From NCBI GenBank assembly GCA_002403375.1, contig DHHQ01000011.1, forward strand, positions 23,468 through 87,467: a stretch of 64,000 bases of DNA, in the 5' to 3' direction. Made by a program: the position numbers and the translations under genes. The notes below the pieces were generated by a model that ran no database searches, had not been told where the DNA came from, and saw nothing but the letters and a program-made list of their open reading frames with translations. The DNA is from Thiobacillus denitrificans (lineage in GTDB: Bacteria > Pseudomonadota > Gammaproteobacteria > Burkholderiales > Thiobacillaceae). Shown piece by piece: positions 25,742 to 34,430 of the stretch. Each line of letters opens with the position of its first letter. Position 1 is the first letter of the stretch.

Positions 25742-26947
25742 ATGCAAAGCGCGCAGGGAATCGAGACCGTGTCGCTGTCCAACAAGAAAATCATCCTGGG
25801 CGTCACCGGCGGGGTCGCCGCCTACAAGGCGGCCGAGCTGTGCCGGCTGCTGGTCAAGGCCGGCGCCGAGGTGCGGGTGGTGATGACCGCCGCGGCGCAG
25901 CAGTTCGTCGCCCCGCTCACCTTCCAGGCGCTGTCGGGCAAGCCGGTGCTCACTTCGCTGTGGGACGCCGCCAGCGGCGACGGCATGGAGCACATTCACC
26001 TGTCGCGCGAGGCCGATCTGCTGCTGGTGGCGCCGGCGTCCGCCGATTTCCTCGCCAGGCTCGCCCACGGCCGGGCCGACGACCTGCTGTCGACGCTGTG
26101 CCTCGCGCGCACCTGCACGCTTGCCGTCGCGCCGGCGATGAACCGCGAGATGTGGGGCGCGGCGGCGACGCAGCGCAACCTCGGGCGCCTGCGCGAGGAC
26201 GGCGTCGCGGTGCTGGGGCCGGCGAGCGGAGCGCTCGCCTGCGGCGAAACCGGCCCCGGACGCATGCTCGAGCCGGTCGAGATCCTCGGCGTCCTGCCGG
26301 GCCTGCTGGGCGCAGGGCCGCTGGCCGGTCGCCGGGTCCTCGTCACCGCCGGTCCCACCTTCGAGGCGATCGATCCGGTGCGCGGCCTGACCAACTTGAG
26401 CTCCGGCAAGATGGGTTATGCGGTCGCGCAGGCGGCCGCCGAGGCGGGGGCGGAGGTTTGCCTGGTGTCGGGGCCGACCTGTCTTGCGACACCCGCGGGG
26501 GTGCGCCGGCTAGACGTGCAAAGCGCGGCCGAGATGCGCGACGCCGTGGTCAGCGAACTGCCTGCCGACGTCTTCATCGCGGTGGCGGCGGTCGCCGACT
26601 ACCGGGTGGCCGATGCGGCGACGCAGAAGATCAAGAAGCGCGAGGCGCCGCTGACCCTGCAGCTCGTCCCCAACCCCGACATCCTGGCCGAGGTGGCGGC
26701 GCGCCCGGACGCGCCGTTCTGCGTCGGCTTCGCCGCCGAAACCGAGCAGCTGGCAGGACACGCCGAAGCCAAGCGACTGAAGAAGCGCGTGCCGCTCCTG
26801 GTCGGCAACCTGGCGCAGGACACGCTGGGCAGGGATACCGCCGAGCTGGTGCTGTTCGACGACCAGGGCCGGCATCCGCTGCCTCGCGCCGACAAGCTCA
26901 CCCAGGCGCGAGCGTTGATAAATCATCTGACCCGCCTGCTCAACTGA
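25742..26947 (+). CDS. coaBC: Bifunctional phosphopantothenoylcysteine decarboxylase / phosphopantothenate-cysteine ligase
   Basis: A roughly 400-residue flavoprotein for two steps of coenzyme A synthesis. The CoaC domain comes first (ILGVTGGVAAYKAAELCRLL, the HLSREADLLLVAPASADF region and AMNREMW), and the CoaB domain follows (VTAGPTFEAIDPVRGLTN-like, with VAAVADYRV). Starts at 25730, 25742 (ATG) and 25769 (GTG) are in frame; only the GTG has a Shine-Dalgarno-like AGGGA, so the protein may be nine residues shorter. It precedes dut by 16 bases. Confidence 0.93.
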   Translation: MQSAQGIETVSLSNKKIILGVTGGVAAYKAAELCRLLVKAGAEVRVVMTAAAQQFVAPLTFQALSGKPVLTSLWDAASGDGMEHIHLSREADLLLVAPASADFLARLAHGRADDLLSTLCLARTCTLAVAPAMNREMWGAAATQRNLGRLREDGVAVLGPASGALACGETGPGRMLEPVEILGVLPGLLGAGPLAGRRVLVTAGPTFEAIDPVRGLTNLSSGKMGYAVAQAAAEAGAEVCLVSGPTCLATPAGVRRLDVQSAAEMRDAVVSELPADVFIAVAAVADYRVADAATQKIKKREAPLTLQLVPNPDILAEVAARPDAPFCVGFAAETEQLAGHAEAKRLKKRVPLLVGNLAQDTLGRDTAELVLFDDQGRHPLPRADKLTQARALINHLTRLLN

Positions 26948-26963
26948 CGAGATCCCGACGAAA

Positions 26964-27410
26964 ATGAAGATGGACGTGAAAATTCTCGACGCCCGCCTGC
27001 GCGACCAGCTGCCGCACTACGCCACCCCAGGCGCCGCCGGCCTCGATCTGCGCGCGTGTATCGACGCGCCGCTGACGCTGGCGCCGGGCGAGACCCGCCT
27101 GATCCCGACCGGGCTCGCGATCCACCTCGCCGACCCCGGCTATGCCGCCCTGATCCTGCCGCGCTCGGGGCTCGGCCACAAGCACGGCATCGTGCTCGGC
27201 AACCTGGTCGGCCTGATCGACTCGGATTACCAGGGCCAGCTCATGGTTTCCGCCTGGAACCGCGGCCAGGCGGCGTTCGAGCTCGCGCCGATGGAGCGGC
27301 TGGCGCAGCTCGTCATCGTGCCGGTGGTCCAGGCCGCGTTCAACGTGGTGGAGGATTTCGAGGCCAGCGCGCGGGGCGAGGGGGGCTTCGGCAGCACCGG
27401 CCGCGCGTAG
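26964..27410 (+). CDS. dut: dUTP diphosphatase
   Basis: A 148-residue trimeric dUTPase. The five motifs are present: PGAAGLDLRA, PRSGLGHKHG, GLIDSDYQG, the ERLAQLVIVP strand and GFGSTGRA at the end. It converts dUTP to dUMP. The coaBC-dut order is common in proteobacteria. Confidence 0.96.
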   Translation: MKMDVKILDARLRDQLPHYATPGAAGLDLRACIDAPLTLAPGETRLIPTGLAIHLADPGYAALILPRSGLGHKHGIVLGNLVGLIDSDYQGQLMVSAWNRGQAAFELAPMERLAQLVIVPVVQAAFNVVEDFEASARGEGGFGSTGRA

Positions 27411-27578
27411 CGGCGGCATCGTCTACAGTAGGTACGAAAAAGGGAGGCGCGGCGTGTCCCGCGGGGCGGGGCATGGAACTTGCTGCGTACAGCGCCACGG
27501 CGGCAGGCCACCGGGTATCGGGAGCCGGGCCGCACAGACGACAAACACAAGAACCTGGAGCCCGCTGGCGCGTCAGAC

Positions 27579-29021
27579 ATGCCCCATACGTCGATTTTGC
27601 GGTTCGGAGTGACCCTGGTCGCGGCCCTCGTGCTGCTGATCGGGCTCGTCACGGCCGCGATTTTCGCGTCGCGGCCGCAGGGGCAGCCGGTAGCGGAGGA
27701 ATTCGACAGGCCGGTGATGGCGGCGCAGATCGAGTTCCTGGCGGACGCGATGCGCCGGAATGCCGAGCGGATCGCCGCCCACCCGCAGACGCTCGCGTGC
27801 TTCGCGAGCGGGGCCGCCGACGAGTGCCAGGCGCAGGCCGCCAACCTCTACGCGCTCAATCAGGACGCCACCGTGCTGTTCGTCACCGATGGCCAGCGCC
27901 AGCTGCTGCCGGGGTTCCTGCCCGGCGAAACGCGGCGGCTGCTGGCCGACCCGGGGCCCAGCGGGGCGACGGCGACCGCCACCTTCAACCTCTCGGTCTC
28001 GCACCCGGTGATGGACGCCGCCGGCAGGCGGCTCGGCTTCGTCATCATCGAGCAGAGCGTCCCGCAGCTGCAGCGCCTGTTCGACACGCTGCCGCTACCC
28101 GACGCCGCCGCCTACGCGGAGCTCCAGCAGGCGCAGGCGGGCGATGCGACCATGGTCCTGATGCGGCGCGGCAACCAGGCGGTGCGCCGCAACGCGCCGC
28201 CCACCCTGATCGCGCTGGCCGGGACGCCGTGGCAGATCGCCGTCTGGCGCCCGCCGAGCCCCGCGGTGGAGAGCGTCGCGCCGTATGTGCTCGGCTGGCT
28301 GGTGGCCAGTCTCCTGGTCGCCGTCCTCGTGCTGGGGGTGCTGCTTTCGCTGCGCAACCGCGTCAGCGACAACCTGCGCGTCCTGGTCAAGCTGACCAAT
28401 GACCTGCGCCAGCAGCGCCTGCGCGCCGACTACCCGGTCACGCTGGCGGAGTTCCGCGCGCCGCTCGACACCATGCTGAAGCTCGGCAAGGTGATGCTGG
28501 GGCGGCAGAAGGAGGTCACCACCCAGGCGCGTCTCGACCATCTGTCGCAGGTCAACAACCGGCGGGCGTTCGACGAGAAGCAGAAGGAGCTGTTCGCCAG
28601 TCTCAAGGATGGCTGGGCCCACAGCCTCCTGATCCTCGACATCGACAACTTCAAGCAGGTCAACGACACCTTCGGCCACGAGGCGGGCGACCAGCTGATC
28701 ATCAAGTTCGGCCATGCGCTCAAGACCTGCCTCAGGAACAGCGACTTCATCGCCCGCCTCGGCGGCGACGAGTTCTGCGTGCTGTTCCCCTACACGCCGC
28801 TCGACCGCGCGCAGGAACTCGCCGAGCGGCTGCGCACGAACATGCCGGAAAGCGTCGAGCTGATCCCGGGCGTGACGCAGAAGCTGTCGTGGAGCGGGGG
28901 GCTGTCCGAGTACAGCCGTGACGACCACGGCGAAAACGAGGCGCTGGCACGCGCCGACGCGGCGCTGCTGGAAGCCAAGCGCAGCGGCCGCAACGCGACC
29001 CGGGTCAGGGCCGCCGCCTGA
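27579..29021 (+). CDS. Membrane-bound diguanylate cyclase
   Basis: A 480-residue c-di-GMP-forming enzyme. One helix at the N-terminus (about 8-28) and a second near 235-255 enclose a periplasmic sensor of about 200 residues that I cannot assign. A HAMP-like linker leads to the GGDEF domain with RLGGDEF as the active site. The inhibitory I-site RXXD (RNSD) lies five residues before it. The ATG at 27579 directly precedes the first helix; an upstream start at 27480 would add a low-quality extension. Its 3' end overlaps lnt by 17 bases, tail to tail. Confidence 0.9.
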   Translation: MPHTSILRFGVTLVAALVLLIGLVTAAIFASRPQGQPVAEEFDRPVMAAQIEFLADAMRRNAERIAAHPQTLACFASGAADECQAQAANLYALNQDATVLFVTDGQRQLLPGFLPGETRRLLADPGPSGATATATFNLSVSHPVMDAAGRRLGFVIIEQSVPQLQRLFDTLPLPDAAAYAELQQAQAGDATMVLMRRGNQAVRRNAPPTLIALAGTPWQIAVWRPPSPAVESVAPYVLGWLVASLLVAVLVLGVLLSLRNRVSDNLRVLVKLTNDLRQQRLRADYPVTLAEFRAPLDTMLKLGKVMLGRQKEVTTQARLDHLSQVNNRRAFDEKQKELFASLKDGWAHSLLILDIDNFKQVNDTFGHEAGDQLIIKFGHALKTCLRNSDFIARLGGDEFCVLFPYTPLDRAQELAERLRTNMPESVELIPGVTQKLSWSGGLSEYSRDDHGENEALARADAALLEAKRSGRNATRVRAAA

Positions 29022-30504
29022 ATCCGGCGACCGCCAGCGCGGCGCCGAGCAGCCCCCACAGCGCAAGCACCGGCACGTTGCCCCAGCGCACGTACGGCGT
29101 GCTGCCGGCGTAGCCCTGGATCTCGCCCGCCAGGGCGCCGGCGGTGAACAGCGGCAGGCTCGCCACCATCCGACCCTTCGCATCGATGATCGCGGTGACC
29201 CCGGTGTTGGTCGCGCGCAGCATCATGCGTCCGGTTTCCAGTGCGCGCATCTGCGACATCTGCGCGTGCTGCCAGGGCGCGAACGAGTCGCCGAACCACG
29301 CCAGGTTGCTCACGTTGACGAGCACGCTCGCTTCCGGCAGCTGGCGGATGATCTCCTCGCCGAACGCGTCCTCGTAGCAGATGTTCGCCGCCACGCGCTG
29401 GCCGCCGATCGCGAGCGGCACCTGGTTCGCATCGCCGCGGGCGAAGTCCGAGAGCGGGATGTGCAGCACCTGGATCACCCACCCCCACAAGGCCTTGAGC
29501 GGAATGTACTCGCCGAACGGGACCAGGTGGACCTTGTGGTAGCGCTGGGTGGGCGCGCTGCCGAAGCTGACCACGCTGTTGTAGTAGGCGCCGGCGAGGG
29601 AGCCGGTGGGCAGCCCGGTCAGCAGGTCGCCGCCGTGCTGGCGGCCGAGCCGGACGAGTGCTTCGGCATAGCCGTCAGGGAGTTCCGATTCGAACAGCGG
29701 GAGAGCGGTCTCAGGCAGCACGACGAGCCGTGCCGGCGAGGCCGCAGCCATGCGCGCGTAGACGTCGAGCGTGGCGAGCGCGACCTCGGGCCGCCATTTC
29801 ATGTCCTGCGGGATGTTGCCCTGCAGCAGCGCGACGCTGGTCGGCGCGCCGTCCGGCGTCGTCCAGTCGACCCACCGCAGCGCCTGGCCGCCCACCGCAA
29901 GCGCCGCGATCGCCGCCGCAGCCCAGGCCCGCTGCGCGCGCCGGTCGCGGGTGGTCGCGATCCATGCCAGCAGAGCCGCTGCCAGCGCCAGCAGGAAGGA
30001 GACGCCGTACACGCCGACGAGCGGCGCGTAGCCGGCCAGCGGGCTCGCCGGCACCTGGGAGTAGCCCGCCGCGAGCCAGGGGAAACCGGTGAACAGCCAG
30101 CCGCGCACCCACTCCGCCACCGCCCACAGGAGCGGGATCAGCAGGGTCAGCCGCAGCGCGTAGCCTCCCTTCCAGCGCGCCTGCAGCGCGCCGACGGCGG
30201 CGGGAAACAGCGCCAGCACCGCACAGAAGAGGAAGGTGGCAAGCGCCGCCAGCCAGGCGGGCATGCCGCCGTAGACGGAGAGGCTGACGAACACCCAGCT
30301 CACGCCGGCGATGAAGAAGCCGAGTCCCCAGGCGAGGCCGATGACGAAGCCGGCACGGCGGGCGTGCGTGTGCGCCAGCAGCGCGAACAGGAGGGCGAGA
30401 CTCAGAATCGGCAGCGGCCAGTAGCCGAACGGTGCGAAACCCGCGACAGCCAGCGCGCCTGCAGCGAGGCTCGCGAGCAGCCGGGGGACGGACACGCCCG
30501 TCAT
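29005..30504 (-). CDS. lnt: Apolipoprotein N-acyltransferase
   Basis: A 499-residue inner-membrane enzyme that adds the third acyl chain to lipoproteins. Six or so helices cover residues 10-210, and the nitrilase-like periplasmic domain has the catalytic triad in VLPETALP (Glu), YHKVHLVPFGEY (Lys) and NICYEDAFG (Cys). The ATG at 30504 is preferred to an upstream one at 30528. It may be the last gene of the pyr operon (37-base gap). Confidence 0.95.
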   Translation of the reverse strand: MTGVSVPRLLASLAAGALAVAGFAPFGYWPLPILSLALLFALLAHTHARRAGFVIGLAWGLGFFIAGVSWVFVSLSVYGGMPAWLAALATFLFCAVLALFPAAVGALQARWKGGYALRLTLLIPLLWAVAEWVRGWLFTGFPWLAAGYSQVPASPLAGYAPLVGVYGVSFLLALAAALLAWIATTRDRRAQRAWAAAAIAALAVGGQALRWVDWTTPDGAPTSVALLQGNIPQDMKWRPEVALATLDVYARMAAASPARLVVLPETALPLFESELPDGYAEALVRLGRQHGGDLLTGLPTGSLAGAYYNSVVSFGSAPTQRYHKVHLVPFGEYIPLKALWGWVIQVLHIPLSDFARGDANQVPLAIGGQRVAANICYEDAFGEEIIRQLPEASVLVNVSNLAWFGDSFAPWQHAQMSQMRALETGRMMLRATNTGVTAIIDAKGRMVASLPLFTAGALAGEIQGYAGSTPYVRWGNVPVLALWGLLGAALAVAGFRRRP

Positions 30505-30541
30505 GGCCGAACGCCTCGCGCCCCGCATGCGCGCATGGCGG

Positions 30542-31822
30542 TCAGCGCGGCGCCTCGAAATCGATATGGCCGTCGATCAGGGTGTAGCGCACCCGGCCCT
30601 GCATGGGGTGATCGAGGAAGGGCGTGTTGTTGCCCTGGCTTGCCAGCGTGCGCGGCGTGACGACCCACTCGGCGTGCTCGTCGAAGACGCACAGGTCTGC
30701 GCATCCGCCGACCGCCAGCATGCCGCCGGGGACGCCGAGAATCTGCGCCGGCTTGCGGGTGATCAGGTCGATCGCCTGTGGCAGCGGGACGCCCGTCTCG
30801 CGCGCCCATTTCAGCGTCAGCGGGAGCAGCAGTTCGACGCCGGACGCCCCGGGCTCCGATTCGCCGTAGGGCACCAGCTTCTTGTCCTCGTCGACCGGCG
30901 TGTGGTCGGAACACAGCGCGTCGACGGTGCCGTCGCGCAGCGCCTCGCGGATGGCGTCGCGGTCGCGCAGGCTCCTGAGCGGCGGAACCAGGTGCAGGTG
31001 CGAGTCGAAGCTGACGAGGTCGTTCTCGGACAGGTGCACGTGCGTGCTGGCGACGTCGCAGGTGACCGTGAGGCCCTGGGCCTTCGCCTCGCGGACCATG
31101 GCGATGCCGTCGCGCGTCGACAGGCGTGCCAGGTGCACGCGGGCGCCGGTCTCGCGAGCCAGGTGCAGGATGGTCGCCAGCGCCACCGTCTCGGCCAGCG
31201 CCGGGATGCCGGGCAGACCGAGGCGCGACGCCACCGCGCCGTCGTGCGCCACGCCGCCCTTCGCCAGCGACACGTCCTGCGGGCGCAGCCACAGGCTGAA
31301 GCCGAAGGTGGAGGCGTATTCCATCGCGCGCAGCAGCACCTGGGTGTCGGTCATCGCCGCATCGGCCTGGGTGAAGGCGCGGCAGCCGGCCTCGGTCAGC
31401 TCGGCCATCTCGGTCAGCAGCCTGCCTTCGAGCTTCTGCGTCATCGCGCCGATCGGATAGACGCGCGGTCCGGGCAGGTTCCTGGCGCGGAACTTCAGCA
31501 TCTCGACCAGCCCGGGTTCGTCGAGCGGCGGATCGGTGTCGGGCGGGCAGGCGAGCGAGGTGATGCCGCCGGCCGCCGCGGCGAGCATCTCGGATTCCAG
31601 CGTGGCGCGGTATTCGAACCCGGGCTCGCGCAGGCGAACCGACAGGTCGACCAGGCCCGGGCAGACGACGAGCCCGGAGGCGTCGAGCGTGCGGTTGGCG
31701 TGGAAGTCGGCCGGCGCGCTGCCGATGCCGACGATCCTGCCTGCCGCGACGAAGACGTCGGCGACGCCGTCGCGTCCGCTCGCCGGGTCGATCACGCGGC
31801 CGTTTCTGATGTGGATCTTCAT
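30542..31822 (-). CDS. pyrC': Dihydroorotase-like protein without metal ligands (aspartate carbamoyltransferase partner)
   Basis: A 426-residue dihydroorotase fold protein. The HXH metal motif, normally DLHVHLREPG, reads DLSVRLREPG, so both His ligands are lost, although the later SDHTPVDEDKK motif remains. Such PyrC' (PyrX) proteins are known to be inactive and to hold aspartate carbamoyltransferase together in a dodecamer. It lies just downstream of pyrB, which fits. Another, active dihydroorotase should exist elsewhere in the genome. Confidence 0.9.
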   Translation of the reverse strand: MKIHIRNGRVIDPASGRDGVADVFVAAGRIVGIGSAPADFHANRTLDASGLVVCPGLVDLSVRLREPGFEYRATLESEMLAAAAGGITSLACPPDTDPPLDEPGLVEMLKFRARNLPGPRVYPIGAMTQKLEGRLLTEMAELTEAGCRAFTQADAAMTDTQVLLRAMEYASTFGFSLWLRPQDVSLAKGGVAHDGAVASRLGLPGIPALAETVALATILHLARETGARVHLARLSTRDGIAMVREAKAQGLTVTCDVASTHVHLSENDLVSFDSHLHLVPPLRSLRDRDAIREALRDGTVDALCSDHTPVDEDKKLVPYGESEPGASGVELLLPLTLKWARETGVPLPQAIDLITRKPAQILGVPGGMLAVGGCADLCVFDEHAEWVVTPRTLASQGNNTPFLDHPMQGRVRYTLIDGHIDFEAPR

Positions 31823-31941
31823 GCGGTCGCCTCCGTCAGCGGGTCGCGGATGGAATCTGCGCAGTGTCGGCTCGGGACAGCATTCACCGGGCTGCCGATC
31901 CCGCTGCGCGGGGCCCTCGTCAGGTGGCTCATGCGGTCGCC
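31820..31941. repeat. 12-bp direct repeat framing the pyrB-pyrC' junction
   Basis: CATGCGGTCGCC occurs at 31820-31831 (the pyrC' start) and at 31930-31941 (the end of pyrB), 110 bp apart. The 98 bp between the copies have no ORF of interest. Neighbouring genes in this operon overlap by four bases, so a small duplication or insertion may have opened this gap. Confidence 0.4.
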
Positions 31942-32882
31942 CCCCCGGCCAGCATCGCCATCACCGCCATGCGCACCGCGATGCCGTAGGTCACCTGCGG
32001 CAGGATCACCGACTGCGGGCCGTCGGCCACCTCGGAGTCGATCTCCACGCCGCGGTTCATCGGGCCGGGGTGCATGACGATCGCATCCGGCTTCGCGAGC
32101 GCGAGCTTCTCCGGGGTCAGCCCGAAGAACTTGAAATACTCCTGCGCGCTCGGCAGCCGCGCGCCCCGCATGCGCTCGTTCTGCAGGCGCAGCATGATCA
32201 CGACGTCGCAGCCGGCGAGGCCGGCAGCCATGTCGTGGTACACCTTGACGCCCATCTGCTCGACGCCGGCCGGCAGCAGCGTCTTCGGGCCGATCACCCG
32301 CACCTCCGGCACGCCGAGCGTGGTCAGCGCGTGGATCTGCGAGCGTGCCACGCGCGAGTGCAGCACGTCGCCGACGATCGCCACGGTGAGGTTGTGGAAC
32401 GCGCCCTTGTAGCGGCGGATGGTGAACATGTCGAGCAGGCCCTGCGTCGGGTGCGCGTGGCGCCCGTCGCCGGCGTTCACCACCGAGATGTGCGGCGCCA
32501 CGTGGCGTGCGATGAAGTGGGCTGCGCCCGACTGCGAATGGCGCACGACGAACATGTCGGCGTGCATCGCCGCGAGGTTGTCGACGGTGTCGAGGATCGC
32601 CTCGCCCTTCGACTGGCTGGAGGTGGCGATGTTGAGGTTGACCACGTCCGCGGAGAGGCGCTTGGCCGCGATCTCGAAGGTCGTGCGGGTGCGCGTCGAC
32701 GGCTCGAAGAACAGGTTGAAGATCGACTTGCCGCGCAGCAGCGGAACCTTCTTCACCTCGCGCTCGCCCACGTCCATGAAGGACTCGGCGGTATCGAGGA
32801 TCTGGGTCAGGATGGCGCGCGGCAGGCCGTCGAGGGTGAGCAGGTGGCGCAGCCTGCCGTCCTGGGTCAATTGTGGGTTCAT
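31929..32882 (-). CDS. pyrB: Aspartate carbamoyltransferase catalytic subunit
   Basis: A 317-residue enzyme that makes carbamoyl aspartate, the committed step of pyrimidine synthesis. The carbamoyl-phosphate site PSTRTRTTFE and the HPTQGLLDMF loop are complete. It overlaps pyrR by four bases and is followed by the inactive dihydroorotase partner. Confidence 0.97.
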   Translation of the reverse strand: MNPQLTQDGRLRHLLTLDGLPRAILTQILDTAESFMDVGEREVKKVPLLRGKSIFNLFFEPSTRTRTTFEIAAKRLSADVVNLNIATSSQSKGEAILDTVDNLAAMHADMFVVRHSQSGAAHFIARHVAPHISVVNAGDGRHAHPTQGLLDMFTIRRYKGAFHNLTVAIVGDVLHSRVARSQIHALTTLGVPEVRVIGPKTLLPAGVEQMGVKVYHDMAAGLAGCDVVIMLRLQNERMRGARLPSAQEYFKFFGLTPEKLALAKPDAIVMHPGPMNRGVEIDSEVADGPQSVILPQVTYGIAVRMAVMAMLAGGATA

Positions 32883-33373
32883 GCGAGGGTCAGGGTCAGG
32901 TGGCCGTCGTCGAGGCGCGAGAGATTGATGTTCTGGTGGCCGGGCACGTCGAGGACGAGGCCGGCGAAGTCGGGGCGGATCGGCAGCTCGTGGCCGCCGC
33001 GATCGACCAGCACCGCCAGCCGGATCGACGCCGGACGACCGTAGTCGAACAGCTCGTTCATCGCGGCGCGCACCGTGCGCCCGGTGTGCAGCACGTCGTC
33101 GACCAGCAGGATGGCGCGCCCTTCGAGGTCGAACGGCAGGTTCGACGGCTTCACCTGCGGGTGCAGCCCGATGCGCGAGAAATCGTCGCGGTAGAACGAG
33201 ATGTCGAGCGTGCCGAGCGGCAGCTTGCAGCCGAGCAGCGCGTGCAGGCGCTCGGCGACCCAGACGCCGCCGGTGTGGACGCCGACGACGACGGTGTCCG
33301 GCGTGAGCGTCGGCGCGATGGCTTCGGCCAGGCGCGCGATCAGCGGGTCGACTTCAGGCAATGAGGCGTGCAT
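32879..33373 (-). CDS. pyrR: PyrR bifunctional regulator / uracil phosphoribosyltransferase
   Basis: A 164-residue phosphoribosyltransferase fold protein with the PRPP loop AILLVDDVLHTGRTVRAAM. In some bacteria PyrR binds pyr leader RNA; I see no clear attenuator here, so it may act mainly as an enzyme. It overlaps ruvX and pyrB. Confidence 0.93.
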   Translation of the reverse strand: MHASLPEVDPLIARLAEAIAPTLTPDTVVVGVHTGGVWVAERLHALLGCKLPLGTLDISFYRDDFSRIGLHPQVKPSNLPFDLEGRAILLVDDVLHTGRTVRAAMNELFDYGRPASIRLAVLVDRGGHELPIRPDFAGLVLDVPGHQNINLSRLDDGHLTLTLA

Positions 33374-33791
33374 CGAAAAACCCTTGCAGTATCAGTTGGG
33401 CGGCGACGGCGTCGGCGAGCGCCTTGTTCTTCTTGCCGTGGATGCCGCGTTCGTGCAGTGCGGATTCGGCGGCGGTGCTGGTGTGGCGCTCGTCGACCAG
33501 GAACACCGGCAGCTTGAAGCGCGATTCTAATTTGCGCGCGAAGTTTCTGGCCACCCGCGTCATCTCGTGTTCGCTGCCGTCGGCGTGAGTGGGCAGGCCG
33601 AGCACCAGCAGCACCGGCTGCCAGTCGTCGATCAGCTTCGCGATGGCGGCCAGCCGCGCGTCGGTCGACTCGGCATGGATCACGGTGAGCGGGTGTGCGA
33701 CGCCGATCGAGAGTTCGCCGGACGCGACGCCGGTGCGCTTGAGGCCGAGGTCGAGGGCGAGGACCGTGCCGTGTGTGTCGACGAAGCTCAA
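33354..33791 (-). CDS. ruvX: Putative Holliday junction resolvase (RuvX/YqgF)
   Basis: A 145-residue RNase H-like nuclease that also acts on pre-16S rRNA ends. The catalytic Asp lies in LALDLGLKRTGVA, the GLPTHADGSEHEMTR loop is typical, and a late Asp lies in KNKALADAVAA. It overlaps yqgE by four bases and pyrR by twenty. Confidence 0.94.
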   Translation of the reverse strand: MSFVDTHGTVLALDLGLKRTGVASGELSIGVAHPLTVIHAESTDARLAAIAKLIDDWQPVLLVLGLPTHADGSEHEMTRVARNFARKLESRFKLPVFLVDERHTSTAAESALHERGIHGKKNKALADAVAAQLILQGFFDARLIA

Positions 33792-34345
33792 GCGTGTCCG
33801 GCTTCTTCGGAGAGGCTGGCGAAATCGATGCCGAGGAGCTTCATCGCGGCGGGCAGCCGGTCCTCGGGCGCGAGGTCGAAAATCACCTGCGGGTCGGCCG
33901 CCACCGACAGCCAGGCGTTCTGCTTGATTTCCTCTTCCAGCTGGCCGGCCCCCCAGCCCGCGTAGCCGAGCGAGACCATGAACTTTTCCGGGCCGGCGCC
34001 CTGGCTCACCGCCTCGAGAACGTCCTTCGAGGTGGTGAGGCTGACCGTGTCGTTGACCGTCAGGGTCGAGCTGAACGTCTGCGGCGGCGTGTGCAGCACG
34101 AAGCCGCGCTCGGTCTGCACCGGGCCGCCGAAGTAGACGGTCTTGTCGTGCAGGCGCTCGGGCAGCGACAGTCCGATCTGCTCGAACAGCGTCGACAGGT
34201 CGAGGTCGATCGGGCGGTTGACGACCACCCCGAGCGCGCCCTGGTCGCTGTGGTCGCAGATGTAGGTCAGCGTGCCGTTGAAGTTAGGATCGACCATGCC
34301 GGGCATGGCGATCAGGAAATGGTGGGTGAGGTTGACGGTATCCAT
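33788..34345 (-). CDS. yqgE: YqgE/AlgH family protein
   Basis: A 185-residue conserved protein of unknown function (LTHHFLIAMPGMVDPNF, then CDHSDQGALGVVVNRP). It is the first gene of yqgE-ruvX-pyrR-pyrB-pyrC', as in many proteobacteria. The ATG at 34345 is the family start; an upstream ORF extension is not conserved-looking. Confidence 0.93.
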   Translation of the reverse strand: MDTVNLTHHFLIAMPGMVDPNFNGTLTYICDHSDQGALGVVVNRPIDLDLSTLFEQIGLSLPERLHDKTVYFGGPVQTERGFVLHTPPQTFSSTLTVNDTVSLTTSKDVLEAVSQGAGPEKFMVSLGYAGWGAGQLEEEIKQNAWLSVAADPQVIFDLAPEDRLPAAMKLLGIDFASLSEEAGHA

Positions 34346-34430
34346 GATTGCCTTCCCATTGTAATCTGCCTCAAATCGAGCAAGCACCTCTTTTGCACCC
34401 GTGCCCCCACTATAGCGAGCCACACGCCCG

